NCBI RefSeq assembly: GCF_039595395.1
Contig: NZ_JBCNLP010000001.1
Span: 2,170,001-2,234,000 of the forward strand
Direction: 5' to 3'
Length of the DNA: 64,000 nt
DNA from: Novosphingobium sp.
Lineage (GTDB): Bacteria; Pseudomonadota; Alphaproteobacteria; Sphingomonadales; Sphingomonadaceae
Shown here piece by piece: positions 54,701 through 63,483 of this stretch (position 1 is its first letter; each line of letters opens with the position of its first letter). The position numbers were made by a program, and so were the translations under genes. Under the pieces are notes generated by a model. It was given only the letters and a program-made list of their open reading frames with translations, was not told the origin of the DNA and did not search any database.

Positions 54701-54873
54701 CGGTGGCATTGCTGGGGCTGGTGCCCTTCCTCTTCTCCACCGGGCCGGGGTCCGAGGTGCAGCGTCCGCTCGCCATTGTGGTGATCGGGGGGCTGATCAC
54801 CTCCACCCTGCTGACCCTGCTGGTGCTGCCCACCATCTACCGCTTCTTCGACAGCGAACCGCTCGAAGCCTGA
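51763..54873 (+). CDS. Heavy-metal RND efflux pump (CzcA/CusA family)
   Basis: The 1036-aa pump has 12 membrane segments and the HME-RND features AFPDVTNVQVQIATEA and LGGLAIAIGLMVDGSVVVVE, with Asp412 for proton transfer. MTATVALLGLVPFLFS is near the end. The family exports Zn, Co, Cd, Ni, Cu or Ag using the proton gradient. The DFG before the VDG motif in classic CzcA is absent here (AIG), so the metal is uncertain. The gene is intact and overlaps the adaptor stop by TGATG. A PII-like gene follows 14 bp later. Confidence 0.92.
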   Translation: MIQSLIRAALKQRLIVVVVALVLLGFGFSAARQLSVDAFPDVTNVQVQIATEALGRSPEEVERMATAPIEVAMTGLQGLEEMRSLNKPGLSLITLVFSEKTNVYFARQLVMERLAELGPKLSPGIAPVLGPVSTGLGEVYQYTLDKAGEEGKALSAEELTNRRIVQDWVVRPLLRSTPGVAEINSQGGYPRQYQIMVDPDRLRHYQVSVADVFQAVARNNANAGGGVLPQFAEQYLIRGQGLVKSEDDLRAIVIRENASQPIYLRDVAQVAIGAGTREGAVIKNGTAEAVGGVVMMMAGGNAKQVVGRVKEKVAEINAKGMLPDGLKIVPYYDRSELVDAALHTVTKVLLEGAVLVVVILFLFLGDIRSSLIVLATLILTPLLTFLFMNWLGISANLMSLGGLAIAIGLMVDGSVVVVENAFAQLGEAANKGQSKARIILNAVVEVATPVIFGVGIIILVFLPLMTLEGMEGKMFAPLAFTIAIALAISLVLSLTLTPVLSTYLLKPPAHEGDHDTKVIAWMKARYTRMLGWALGNERKTVLIALGGFVSTLCLFPFLGTAFIPEMKEGSMVPGINRVPNISLDESIRIEMEAMKLVMQVPGVKSAVSGVGRGESPADPQGPNESTPIVSLKPRNEWPKGWNQDDIADAMREKLAKIPGIQVVMAQPISDRVDEMVTGVRSDIAVKVFGDDLDQLKTTAEAIARVGRGMQGAEDIRIEKISGQQYLSVDIDRQAVARYGLNVTDVNDLIETAIGGKAATEIFEGERRFPAVVRLPAEDRSSIQSISDLLVSTPGGAAVRLADVADIKVVDGPAQISRESGKRRIVIGMNVKGRDLGGFVAELQKKVGAQVKLPSGYYLEWGGQFQNMQRAMGHLMIIVPITVAAIFFLLFILFNSLRLATLIITVLPFASIGGVIGLFVSGEYLSVPASVGFIALWGIAVLNGVVLVSYIRKLRDEGLDVREAARQGATMRFRPVMMTATVALLGLVPFLFSTGPGSEVQRPLAIVVIGGLITSTLLTLLVLPTIYRFFDSEPLEA

Positions 54874-54887
54874 GAGGATAGTTCCGC

Positions 54888-55217
54888 ATGTTCGAGATCA
54901 AGGCCGTCATCCGCCCCGCCAAGCTGGATATCCTGCGCACCGCTCTGCGCCAGTTGCCGCAATTCCCCGGCATGAGCGTCATCAAGATCGATGGTTGCAG
55001 CGCGCCATGGGTCGAGCAGTCCGAACCGGCAGGCATCAAGCGCGATCTGCTCGATTACACCCCGAAGGTGATGGTGGTGATGGTCGCGCCGGAAGATGTC
55101 GTGACGCTGCTATGCGACACCATCCACCGGGTGGCCCATACCGGTCGCGTCGGCGACGGGTTGATCTGGACCACGCCGGTGGAGCGTTTCGTAAGGATTA
55201 CCGCGCCCGCTGACTAA
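54888..55217 (+). CDS. PII-family (GlnB-like) protein of a metal efflux operon
   Basis: The 109-aa protein has the PII fold pattern: FEIKAVIRPAKLDILRTAL, DLLDYTPKVMVVMVAPEDVV and TGRVGDGLIWTTPVERFVRI. The T-loop stretch is GCSAPWVEQSEPAG, without the uridylylated Tyr seen in GlnB. It lies 14 bp after czcA and is probably cotranscribed. PII-like proteins next to RND metal pumps are known but poorly explained; a sensory or trimeric regulator of the pump is an inference. It is not a nitrogen regulator by context. Its stop overlaps the convergent small gene. Confidence 0.85.
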   Translation: MFEIKAVIRPAKLDILRTALRQLPQFPGMSVIKIDGCSAPWVEQSEPAGIKRDLLDYTPKVMVVMVAPEDVVTLLCDTIHRVAHTGRVGDGLIWTTPVERFVRITAPAD

Positions 55218-55363
55218 GGCACGCGGCGCCCGGTCAGAATCTGAAACAGGATGACCACCAGAGCGATCACCAGCAGCAAGTGGATCAACCCACCCCCGAC
55301 AGGGACCACAAAGGCACCCAGCGCCCACAAAATGACCAGCACGACGACAATGGTCCACAACAT
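55214..55363 (-). CDS. Small membrane protein, lmo0937-like
   Basis: The 49-aa protein, starting at the ATG at 55363 behind GGGAG, is almost all membrane: MLWTIVVVLVILWALGAFV, a glycine turn, HLLLVIALVVILFQIL, then GRR. This is the pattern of the lmo0937 / YqaE-like two-helix proteins linked to envelope stress. It is convergent with the PII-like gene and overlaps its stop. Function unknown. Confidence 0.75.
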   Translation of the reverse strand: MLWTIVVVLVILWALGAFVVPVGGGLIHLLLVIALVVILFQILTGRRVP

Positions 55364-55540
55364 GGCATATCTCCCTATCAGTGTACTGGAAGGGAAAGGG
55401 TTTGAGCCGGGCTGAGGTTCCATAAAGGCGAAATGCGTTAACCATTGCGGCCACCGGTATAGAATGGCTTCCGCCCCGGCAGGTCGGCAGGGGCCACGCT
55501 GGTGACGATCTCGCTACGCAGGCACTCGGCGTAAGGACAG

Positions 55541-56362
55541 CTAGTCCAGAAAGCCGACTTGCCGCAGCCACGCTTCGCACAGGGAGGGCCACAAGGACAC
55601 CGGCAGCCCTTTCGTATCGAGCGCGAAGCCATGCGGCGCATCGGCAAAAATATGCAACTCGGCCGAGCCGCCCGCCGCGCTCCAGCGATCATGCAGCCGA
55701 TGGGCGTTCTCGACCGGCACGACCGGGTCATTGCCCGCATAGACAAGAAAGGCTGGCGGGGGCGAGGGCAGAAGCTGGACGTCAGGCTGCAGCCGGTCAT
55801 ACATCGCCTGCTTTTCGACCGGCGGCAGCGGCGGCTTGTTCGCGACGATTGTGCGCCCCTTGGCATTGGTCGAGATCGGCGCATAACCGATGACCGCCAC
55901 ATCAGGCCGTGCTGTCGTGGATTGCTGCGTCCATTCCTCGGGATAGGTGGCAAACAGGCAGGCCGCGAGATGGCCGCCCGAGGACAGGCCGACCACGCCC
56001 ACACCGTCAAAGGCGGGGTCACTGGCGCGGATGAGGCGCATGGCCTCGATGGCGTCATCCAGCGGCGCGGCCATGCCATGCCCGGCATTGGGAAAACGAT
56101 GCAGCAGGACGAAGGCATGATAGCCCAGAGCCGTCAGCCATTGCGCGACCTGAACACCCTCACGCCCCGCCATAAGGGCGACATAGCCGCCTCCGCCCAG
56201 TACCAGCATCGCGCGTCCATTGGGCCTGGCCGGGCGAAAGCCGAGAAGAACCGGGTTGTCGACCGCCGTAACCACCGCCGCTTCGGGCGGGGCGTCGGGG
56301 TTCTCGAAGGTGACTGTGGGTGTTTCGCCCCATAAGGGCCAGATGACGTCCGATCCCAACAT
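55541..56362 (-). CDS. Alpha/beta hydrolase, acetyl-xylan-esterase/BD-FAE-like
   Basis: The 273-aa cytoplasmic hydrolase has an oxyanion loop GGGGY (56-60), the nucleophile in GLSSGGH (Ser127), Asp in YAGNDPVVP and His in DAPHGFAL. The wording matches esterases or carbohydrate-ester hydrolases of the BD-FAE type, and an alpha/beta role on xylan or glycoside acyl groups is possible. It has no signal peptide and stands alone; its neighbours give no pathway. Confidence 0.8.
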   Translation of the reverse strand: MLGSDVIWPLWGETPTVTFENPDAPPEAAVVTAVDNPVLLGFRPARPNGRAMLVLGGGGYVALMAGREGVQVAQWLTALGYHAFVLLHRFPNAGHGMAAPLDDAIEAMRLIRASDPAFDGVGVVGLSSGGHLAACLFATYPEEWTQQSTTARPDVAVIGYAPISTNAKGRTIVANKPPLPPVEKQAMYDRLQPDVQLLPSPPPAFLVYAGNDPVVPVENAHRLHDRWSAAGGSAELHIFADAPHGFALDTKGLPVSLWPSLCEAWLRQVGFLD

Positions 56363-56437
56363 ATATCACCCCTCTGGCCGATCACGCTGACAGATGACCT
56401 AGAGCAGTTGCTGACCAAACATCAAGGCAGCGTCAGA

Positions 56438-56974
56438 TCAGGCTTGAAAGGATTGCGACAGCACAAAGGCGATGATGCCCAGCCCCATCCAGATGAGCGG
56501 GTTGCGCTTGGTGCCAAAGACCGCAAGGGCGACGCCGCCGGTGATGACATAGCCACCCCATCCGGCATGCGCCGCGCGTGTCGCCACCACGCCGCTGGCC
56601 AGCATCAGCCCCAGCGCCACGGGGACCAGCCCGATGGTCAGCACCTGCAAGCCTCTCGTCTCGCTCCAGCGGCGCATGCCGCGCCCCGCCAGCAGAGCCA
56701 TGACCGAAGGTGGCCCCACAATCGCGACAGTCGCCACCAGCAGGCCGGGCAGACCGGCCAGGTGCCAGCCGATGATGCTCGCCAGCATGATGTTGGGGCC
56801 GGGCGCGGCCTGCGAGATGGCGAAAAGCCGGGCGAAACTCTCGCTGTCCAGCCATGCATGGGTTTCGACGACCTGCCGGTGGATCTCGGGGATCAGCACA
56901 TTGGCGCCCCCGATCGAAATCAGCGAGAGCGAGCCGAAAATCCAGCCGATCTGAAACAGCAGGCGCCCGTTCAT
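56438..56974 (-). CDS. Chromate transporter family protein, second (C-half) subunit
   Basis: The 178-aa CHR-domain protein has 5-6 membrane segments with GSLSLISIGGANVLIPEIHR and the proline-rich motif AISQAAPGPNIMLASIIG, as in short-chain ChrA. It overlaps the preceding CHR gene by 4 bases (ATGA), and the two halves form a bidomain pair. The family moves chromate or sulfate; a resistance role needs testing. The start at 56974 is set by this overlap. Confidence 0.85.
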   Translation of the reverse strand: MNGRLLFQIGWIFGSLSLISIGGANVLIPEIHRQVVETHAWLDSESFARLFAISQAAPGPNIMLASIIGWHLAGLPGLLVATVAIVGPPSVMALLAGRGMRRWSETRGLQVLTIGLVPVALGLMLASGVVATRAAHAGWGGYVITGGVALAVFGTKRNPLIWMGLGIIAFVLSQSFQA

Positions 56975-57537
56975 CGCCGCCCCTCTGATCGCCGCAAGCT
57001 CCAGACGGCGATGGCCAAACTCAAGGGAGCGATGCAGGCCAAAGTCCATGGCAAAGGCACCTGAAACGCGGCCACCGCGATCATCGCCGCAGCCGCGCAG
57101 CCCCAACCAGCGGGTGAAGGCCTTGCGCGCACCAGCAATTTGGCGGCGGCGCCAAGGATCAGTCCGGCTGCGCTCACGGCGGCGCCGGTCAGCACGAGGC
57201 GGGCGAGCGGATGATTGGCCACATGGTCATAGGCCGTGGCGGCGGCCACCAGCACCGTCAGCGGCATGACCATGATGCCCACCACGCTGACCAGCGCCCC
57301 GATCACCCCCTGATAGCGATCGCCCAGCATGACCGCGACATTCACCGTATTCGCCCCCGGCAAGGCCTGACAGAGGCCGAGCAGCCGGCCGTAATCCTCG
57401 TCGCTCAGCCATTCGCGCTCGACCACGATGACATGCCGGGCGATCGCCGCGACACCACCAAAGCCCATCAGACCGATCTTGAGAAAGCCCAGAAACAGGT
57501 CGCACCGTGTCGGCGGGGTGGAGGGCGTCACGCTCAT
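56971..57537 (-). CDS. Chromate transporter family protein, first (N-half) subunit
   Basis: The 188-aa CHR-domain protein has FLKIGLMGFGGVAAIARHV and LGLCQALPGANTVNVAVMLG, the paired short-chain ChrA pattern. It is the upstream gene of a two-gene ATGA-overlapped operon. Short pairs act as heterodimers and are usually annotated for chromate efflux. No chrB regulator is next to it. Confidence 0.85.
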   Translation of the reverse strand: MSVTPSTPPTRCDLFLGFLKIGLMGFGGVAAIARHVIVVEREWLSDEDYGRLLGLCQALPGANTVNVAVMLGDRYQGVIGALVSVVGIMVMPLTVLVAAATAYDHVANHPLARLVLTGAAVSAAGLILGAAAKLLVRARPSPAGWGCAAAAMIAVAAFQVPLPWTLACIAPLSLAIAVWSLRRSEGRR

Positions 57538-57642
57538 GCAGCGCCTATGCGCTCGAGCCGCGGCAAGGGGAAGGGGGCTCCACGAAAGTCTGATGCCCCG
57601 GCTATGGGCCGAATGGATTGGCCATAACCGCCGGGCTGATGC

Positions 57643-58401
57643 TTATCCCAGCAGCTTTGATCTCTCGATCATCAATTGCGCCATGATGTCGCCGAGCAGA
57701 TAGGTCGTTCTGTCGCGCGTCCAGGGCTGGCCTGACTGCGGGTCATATTCGACCGGCAGTGGAACGCCGCTGATTGCCGCAGCGGCCAGACCGATCTGCT
57801 GCGATGTCAGGATGCAGCGTTTCACATGGTCGCGATGGCCGACAATCGCCACGCGGCCAAGGGCGGATGCGCTGCCCGCATGGCGCAGAGCGGCCTTCGC
57901 GACGCCTTCGGTGCTCAGATAGGTGATCTTCCCATCCCCGCCCCGCTCCGGATAGAGCGGGGTGATCCGATCCATGTGATAGTCCTGCTGCAGGATTTGC
58001 GCGATTTCCCATTGCGCATAGACGGGAATAGTCCGGCTCGCGCGGATTTTGGCCACGGCCTCGGCCAGACTGGCGTTGATCGGGCCGGGCAGGGATGCCG
58101 CGGGCTCCAGGCTTTGCGCATCGGCGCCGGGGGCGAGACGATTGCCGAAGCTGTAGGCGATCAGCGAGTCCGCCTCCTGCGCCTGCATCTGCGGATAGGA
58201 CCAGAGCATGGTCACATCGAAGAGCAAGGGCGCCAGCTTGCGGGCCACGCCTTCATCGCCAAGGGCGCGCGCCAGTTGCCGCTCCATCAGCGGTTCGAGC
58301 GAGGGCTGCGTGATGGGGGCGGCAAGCACCTTCGTGCTTACCGTTGCTGCCCCCAGCACCGCAGTGGTGGCGCCCTTGATGAGTGTGCGGCGTGTGGTCA
58401 T
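57643..58401 (-). CDS. Exported protein of unknown function with Tat-like signal
   Basis: The 252-aa protein starts MTTRRTLIKGATTAVLGAATV, a twin-Arg signal split here at residue 2, so it is likely exported folded. The rest (ARKLAPLLFDVTMLWSYPQM, RVAIVGHRDHVKRCILTSQQ) loosely resembles DUF218/YdcF-like proteins with their hydrophilic nucleotide-like motif, but I cannot confirm this. It begins 1 base after the upstream phospholipase-like stop, so they are cotranscribed. Possibly a partner enzyme for that phosphodiesterase. Confidence 0.65.
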   Translation of the reverse strand: MTTRRTLIKGATTAVLGAATVSTKVLAAPITQPSLEPLMERQLARALGDEGVARKLAPLLFDVTMLWSYPQMQAQEADSLIAYSFGNRLAPGADAQSLEPAASLPGPINASLAEAVAKIRASRTIPVYAQWEIAQILQQDYHMDRITPLYPERGGDGKITYLSTEGVAKAALRHAGSASALGRVAIVGHRDHVKRCILTSQQIGLAAAAISGVPLPVEYDPQSGQPWTRDRTTYLLGDIMAQLMIERSKLLG

Positions 58402-58402
58402 C

Positions 58403-59602
58403 TTATCGGCAGGCCTGCGTCGCATTGACCGGATTGCAGCGCATCACGCCGCCGCCCGGCAGTGTCACCACATAATCCGTGCCATAAGCATTGCCCCTCT
58501 TGTAGAAATCGGTCGAGACGATCTGCGCGCCGCTGGCAAAGGCCTGTTTCGCGCGGCTCAGATCATTGGTCTTCGCTTCCCAGGTCTCGATATCGGCGCG
58601 GGCACGCACCAGATAGCCCTGCTTTACCAGTTCGGGGATCTCTTTGGCCCGCAAGGTGGCATTGTCCATCAGCAGGAAGGCGCCATAGCTTTGCCCCGGC
58701 TTCGATTCCAGAAAGGCCGCGCGTCCTTCCAGATTGGGATGGCCGCTGACATAGCCCGACAGGCCGTTGGTGTCCAAAGCCGTCAGCAGCAGGAAGACGA
58801 ACTTGCCGCGCGCATCCTTCAGCTTCGGCCAGTTGCCCGCCTTTACCCCGGCCTCCAGCGTGGGATAGGAACCGCGCACCTGATCGGGGGTGACGATCCT
58901 GTCGCGGCCAATCACGCGGAAGAGATCGGCGTCGAATTCATCGAAGGACTGGGCGGTGAAGGGCAGGGGTGGTTTCGATCCGGGGAAGATCGGGATGGGA
59001 TCGCTCTTGGCTTCCAGCAGGATGAAGACTGGCTCGTGATCCGGATGGGCGTCCGACCAGCGGCGCAGCTCCGCCAGACAATCGGTGAAGAGATTGCAAC
59101 TGGAACGCACATCGAAATCGACGATATGCATCACCTTGAACCCGGGTCTGTCGAGCCCGGTCTTGTCGTGGGGCAGCAACCGGCTTTCCGGGATGCCCTT
59201 GGCCTTGGCTGCCTCATAGGCGGCAGGATGCAGAAAGCGCCCACCCTCCGGATCGCGGTTGAGGTCGAGTTCAAGGCTGCGCATCCCGGCGTCCAATTGA
59301 TCGGTCAGCGTCCCGTAACGATAGTTCAGCGCCTCGGGCATGCTGACCTCGTTGGGGTGATATTCCTTGTATTGGGCGCGGGCCTCGGGCGGCATTTGGG
59401 CCGCCATCTGCGACAGGCGCGGGCCGATGATGGCATCGGCCATCGCCATGATCTGCGGATCGACGCCTTGCGAATAGGAGTTATGGGTGCCGACGATCTG
59501 GATCTGGTTGATCTTCAGATCGTCGTTATTCCGGGCATGGGCAGCGATGGCCACCATGCCCAGAACCATGGCGGCGCCGGCGCAAAAAGCTTTGCTCCTC
59601 AT
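58403..59602 (-). CDS. Phosphatidylinositol-specific phospholipase C-like phosphodiesterase
   Basis: The 399-aa exported protein (signal MVAIAAHARN) has a TIM-barrel phosphodiesterase pattern. IVGTHNSYSQ (His40), LTDQLDAGMRSLELDLNRDP, and a second His in FKVMHIVDFD (His159) are as in Ca2+-dependent bacterial PI-PLC-like proteins. It would cleave glycerophosphoinositides or similar phosphodiesters in the periplasm. The ATG at 59602 follows GGAGAGGATC. It lies 25 bp downstream of a TonB receptor and upstream of the Tat-exported gene, suggesting an operon for phospholipid-derived nutrients. Confidence 0.8.
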   Translation of the reverse strand: MRSKAFCAGAAMVLGMVAIAAHARNNDDLKINQIQIVGTHNSYSQGVDPQIMAMADAIIGPRLSQMAAQMPPEARAQYKEYHPNEVSMPEALNYRYGTLTDQLDAGMRSLELDLNRDPEGGRFLHPAAYEAAKAKGIPESRLLPHDKTGLDRPGFKVMHIVDFDVRSSCNLFTDCLAELRRWSDAHPDHEPVFILLEAKSDPIPIFPGSKPPLPFTAQSFDEFDADLFRVIGRDRIVTPDQVRGSYPTLEAGVKAGNWPKLKDARGKFVFLLLTALDTNGLSGYVSGHPNLEGRAAFLESKPGQSYGAFLLMDNATLRAKEIPELVKQGYLVRARADIETWEAKTNDLSRAKQAFASGAQIVSTDFYKRGNAYGTDYVVTLPGGGVMRCNPVNATQACR

Positions 59603-59627
59603 GGAATGATCCTCTCCCGAAGGCGCC

Positions 59628-62030
59628 TTAGAACTTCATCTGCGCAAAGACGCCAACGGTGCGATAGGCATCGGGCGAGGTGTAATGCAGCAGCCCGAGC
59701 GCGCCATAGATCTGCCAGCCGGTCGAGAAATACTGGTTGAGCAGATTGCGGGCATAGACGCCGACCTCAATGCCATCATCGGCCTTGGCCAGCGTGATGC
59801 GGCCATTCACCAGCCCATAGCCGGGCACATAGGAATAGCTGGCATTGGGGGTGGAGGTGCCATCGGCATGCTTCACGGCGGGCGCGGTGATATCGCCCAG
59901 CATGGCGCCGGTCACCGTCTGGATGTCCGAGCGGTAATTGTATTCCAGATGGGCCTTCAGATTGATCTTGCCTGTCAGCGGCGCGTTGTAGTCGGCGCCC
60001 ACCGTGGCCATCCATTGCGGGGCGTTGGTCAGGCGGGTGCCGGTGTAATTGGCGGTGCTGCTGGCCACATAATTGGTGAATTTGGCATCGGTGTAGGTCA
60101 CCGCGCCCGAGAGCGAGAGGTTGCGCGTCGGCTTCACCGCGATCTGGGCTTCGACACCCCGGCTGCGCAGCCCCGGCGCATTGCCGATGGCCGAGGCGAG
60201 GATCGAGGCGCCCACGCCCGTCGAGACCGGGGTCAGGATGGTCGCCTGGAAATTGGTGTAGGAGGAGGAGAAGAGGTCGACGTTCACACGCAGGCGGTGG
60301 TTGAAGAACTCGCCCTTTTCGCCCACTTCCCAGCTCTTCACCGATTCAGGGTTATAGGGATCGTATTTGTTGCCCACGAAGGCGATGCCGCCCGGCTTGT
60401 AGCCGGTGGAATAGGTCGCATAGAGCATCACATCCTTGCTCAACTGATAGGTCGGCGCGATGCGATAAGTGAAGCGGCGGCTGCTCCTCACGCCATAGCG
60501 GAAATCGGCGGTAGGAGCCGTGCCGGTGGCGATGAAGTTTACCGACTGGCCGAAGATCGAGACCGGATCGATGTTGAAATAGCTGATCCGCTGATCGTTG
60601 CGGTCATAGTTGTAGCGCCCACCCAGCGTCAGGCTGAAGCGCGGCGTGGGGTTGAACTTGAGCTGGCCGAAACCCGCCAGCGTCTCATTGTGAGCGTTGA
60701 ACTCCACCGTATTGCCCAGCAACTGCCCGGTGATCGGATCGTTGGCGCCGGTGTTAGCGTAGAGCGGCGAGACCACCGAACCATTGACGATCAGCGGGCT
60801 GGTGCCCAGCGGCCCCCACTGGGCTTGCGTCTGGTCGGCATGCAGGCGATTGTAGAAGGCGCCGACCAGATATTCCACAAAGCCGCCGGTGGGCGAGGCA
60901 AGGTGCACTTCCTCGCTGAACTTGTCGGTTTTCAGGCGGCCCGAGTTGTAGGCCAGATAGGAATAGACATCGTTGGGCAGCAGATCGGCGGGCGTATCGT
61001 TGCCATACTTGGTCTCGCGATAGGCGGTGATCGAGGTCAGCGTGTGATCGCCAAGCTTATAGGCGACATGCAGCGATCCGCCCTTGTTGGTGGTGTTGAT
61101 CGAGCCGAGATAGCCATCCGCCGTATCGACATTCTGCGGCCCCGGCGTCACGCCATGGGCGATCTGCGCGGCGGTGACGGCGGCGGTCGGCGCAAAGCTG
61201 GTGCCGGCGGGGCCGCCCACGGCGGTGCGGACCGATGTGTCATAATGGTGAGTGTATTCGCCGGCGAGGATCACTTCGAGATTGTCGATCGGCTGCCACA
61301 GCAGGCGTCCGCGCAGGCCGAATTCATCGACGCGGCCCAGATTGCGGTTGAGCGTCACATAACGCCCCTTGCCGTCCTGCCCGACATCGAAGGCGCTCAG
61401 GCGCAGCGCGGCGGTATGGCCCAGCGGGATGTTGACGGTGCCATTGATGGTTCGGTCGTTGCGCTCGCCATAGCTGGCGTAGACCTTGCCGGAGAACTCG
61501 TTCAGCTTGGGCTTCACCGTGGTGATGGAGATCACGCCCGAGGTGGAGTTCTTGCCGAACAGCGTGCCCTGCGGGCCCATCAGCACATCGACGCGCTCGA
61601 TATCGGTGAGGCCGGTGATGCCCAGATCGCGCTGGGCGTCCATCACCACATCATCGACCACCACGTTCACCGACTTGGCGTTGGAAAAGTCGAAGGAGGT
61701 CGAGCCCACGCCGCGGATCTGGAAGGCGGCGCCCTGCGTCGGGTCATAGGTGAGGCCCGGCGTGGTGTATTGCAGGTCGGTCAGCGACTGATAGCCGCTG
61801 TTCTGCAGCGCCTCTCCGCTCAGCGAGAGGATGGAGATCGGCACATTCTGCATCTTTTCCTGACGGCGCTCGGCGGTGACCACGATCTGGTCGAGCGCGG
61901 GCTGGCCATCAGCCTGCGGAGCGGCGGGGGCAGCATCTGCGGCATGGGCGATCATCGGCACAGCGCTCAGGGCCGTGGCGGCAAGCAGCAAGGCAGGCGT
62001 GAAAACACCGCGACGGCGAAGACTGGTCAT
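59628..62030 (-). CDS. TonB-dependent outer-membrane receptor
   Basis: The 800-aa receptor has a signal peptide ending near AHAAD, the TonB-box-like DQIVVTAERRQEKMQ and a plug with RGVGSTSFDFSNAKSVNVVV split in part. MGPQGTLFGKNSTSGVI and a long barrel ending TVGVFAQMKF follow. It begins 73 bp after the MFS gene and runs into the phospholipase-like gene with a 25-bp gap. It likely imports a ligand used by the downstream enzymes or the upstream carrier. Confidence 0.9.
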   Translation of the reverse strand: MTSLRRRGVFTPALLLAATALSAVPMIAHAADAAPAAPQADGQPALDQIVVTAERRQEKMQNVPISILSLSGEALQNSGYQSLTDLQYTTPGLTYDPTQGAAFQIRGVGSTSFDFSNAKSVNVVVDDVVMDAQRDLGITGLTDIERVDVLMGPQGTLFGKNSTSGVISITTVKPKLNEFSGKVYASYGERNDRTINGTVNIPLGHTAALRLSAFDVGQDGKGRYVTLNRNLGRVDEFGLRGRLLWQPIDNLEVILAGEYTHHYDTSVRTAVGGPAGTSFAPTAAVTAAQIAHGVTPGPQNVDTADGYLGSINTTNKGGSLHVAYKLGDHTLTSITAYRETKYGNDTPADLLPNDVYSYLAYNSGRLKTDKFSEEVHLASPTGGFVEYLVGAFYNRLHADQTQAQWGPLGTSPLIVNGSVVSPLYANTGANDPITGQLLGNTVEFNAHNETLAGFGQLKFNPTPRFSLTLGGRYNYDRNDQRISYFNIDPVSIFGQSVNFIATGTAPTADFRYGVRSSRRFTYRIAPTYQLSKDVMLYATYSTGYKPGGIAFVGNKYDPYNPESVKSWEVGEKGEFFNHRLRVNVDLFSSSYTNFQATILTPVSTGVGASILASAIGNAPGLRSRGVEAQIAVKPTRNLSLSGAVTYTDAKFTNYVASSTANYTGTRLTNAPQWMATVGADYNAPLTGKINLKAHLEYNYRSDIQTVTGAMLGDITAPAVKHADGTSTPNASYSYVPGYGLVNGRITLAKADDGIEVGVYARNLLNQYFSTGWQIYGALGLLHYTSPDAYRTVGVFAQMKF

Positions 62031-62103
62031 GATTCGGATACCCCAAGTTGCGTCGGGGCCCGATTATGCGGCGGAGATGACAATTCAGAGACGAATGTTC
62101 AGT

Positions 62104-63453
62104 TCATATGAAGCTTTTTATCATTATAAAAATACGACTGTTCAGTACGCGCCTGATCCGGCGAGGCTGCTCCTCCGTCAACAGCGCCCGACGCAGCATC
62201 AGCACGCAGCCCAGCGCCGGAACCAGACAGAGCGCGGCCAGACCGCAGGTCAGTTCCGTCAGGGCGAGGCCGTGATCGCTCAGGCCCGTCCATGCCATGC
62301 CCTGAAACAGCAGCGTCGTGCCCAGCATCACCCCGATGTTGAGCGGCAGGTGAAAGCCCGCGTAAAAGGCGGCGGCGGGCGCATCGCCATGGCGCAGGCG
62401 ATCGCGGTCCAGCCTCTGCCCCAGCACCACGCGCAGCAGCATGAAATCCACCGCCATGGTCGCGCCTGTCCCGGCCGACCACACCAGCAAGGGAGCGACC
62501 TGCCCCACCGGCAGCAAGGGCAGCGCCAGAGCCAGCATCAGATTGAGCGCAAAGACCACACCCAGCATGCGCAGCGGCGGCATCCGCCTCAGTAGCCCCG
62601 GCGCGATGCCGGTGCCCACCATCGCGGCCAGCGACTGCGTCAGAATGCCGGGCGTGCCCCACTCGGGCAGGGCCAGACGGTGCCGGGCGATAAACAGAAA
62701 ACTGCTGCCGATCACGGCCATATGCACGCCGACCAGCAGAAACAGGCTCGCCAACCATCGATCCGCCGGGGAGGCGATGCAGAGCTGAAAGGGCTTCACC
62801 ACGCCCGCCCAATCGAGCCGGGGCGAAATCCCGCCACCGCCGCGCTCTCTCACGCGCCAGATCAGCAAGCCGTGCACCAGCGGCGCGCCGATCAGTGTCA
62901 GCAGCAGGATGACATAGAAGTCGTCCAATCCCCTGGCGGCATGTTTGCTCCACAGCAGGACCATGGCAAACAGGATCGACCCGGCCATCCCGGCCTGAGC
63001 CCTGCCGCCAAAGATCCGCCCGCGTGCCGGCACGCCGCTGGCCTGCTCCAGCGCCCAGGCGCCATGCGCCAGATTGGACAGCACCCAGCCGCTGGCCAAA
63101 GGCAGCAGCCCGAGCAGCCACAGGGTCACCGACCGGTCATGCACCGGCGCCAGCCACACCACCGCCCCGCCCAGCAGTTGCAGCACCGTGCCTGTCGCCA
63201 CCCAGAAGCTGCGGCGCCAGCGCGGATCGGGCGCCATATCGCAGATCATGCCGAAGAGCACCTCGACCAGAATGCTCCAGCCGTGGACGATGGTCAGGAT
63301 CAGGCCGGTCTGCGCCAGATCGAGCCCGGCAGCTCCGGAGAGCAGCACGGGCAGATAGCTTTTGCGCGCCAGCTCATAGCCGGAAAACACGAAGCTGGGC
63401 AGCGACAGCGCCAGCAGTTCCGCGCGACCGGGCGGGGCGTCATCCTGCCTCAT
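62104..63453 (-). CDS. MFS transporter, GPH-like
   Basis: The 449-aa membrane protein has about 12 segments. It begins LLALSLPSFVFSGYELARKSY and has GMICDMAPDPRWRRSFWV between segments 2 and 3, in the style of glycoside/cation symporters. It has no classic sugar signature beyond this. It is upstream of a TonB receptor and downstream of a TetR regulator on the same strand. It may move the receptor's ligand across the inner membrane. Confidence 0.8.
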   Translation of the reverse strand: MRQDDAPPGRAELLALSLPSFVFSGYELARKSYLPVLLSGAAGLDLAQTGLILTIVHGWSILVEVLFGMICDMAPDPRWRRSFWVATGTVLQLLGGAVVWLAPVHDRSVTLWLLGLLPLASGWVLSNLAHGAWALEQASGVPARGRIFGGRAQAGMAGSILFAMVLLWSKHAARGLDDFYVILLLTLIGAPLVHGLLIWRVRERGGGGISPRLDWAGVVKPFQLCIASPADRWLASLFLLVGVHMAVIGSSFLFIARHRLALPEWGTPGILTQSLAAMVGTGIAPGLLRRMPPLRMLGVVFALNLMLALALPLLPVGQVAPLLVWSAGTGATMAVDFMLLRVVLGQRLDRDRLRHGDAPAAAFYAGFHLPLNIGVMLGTTLLFQGMAWTGLSDHGLALTELTCGLAALCLVPALGCVLMLRRALLTEEQPRRIRRVLNSRIFIMIKSFI

Positions 63454-63483
63454 CGCCCCATCCTGTCAGGGAGGGGCAAAGGT

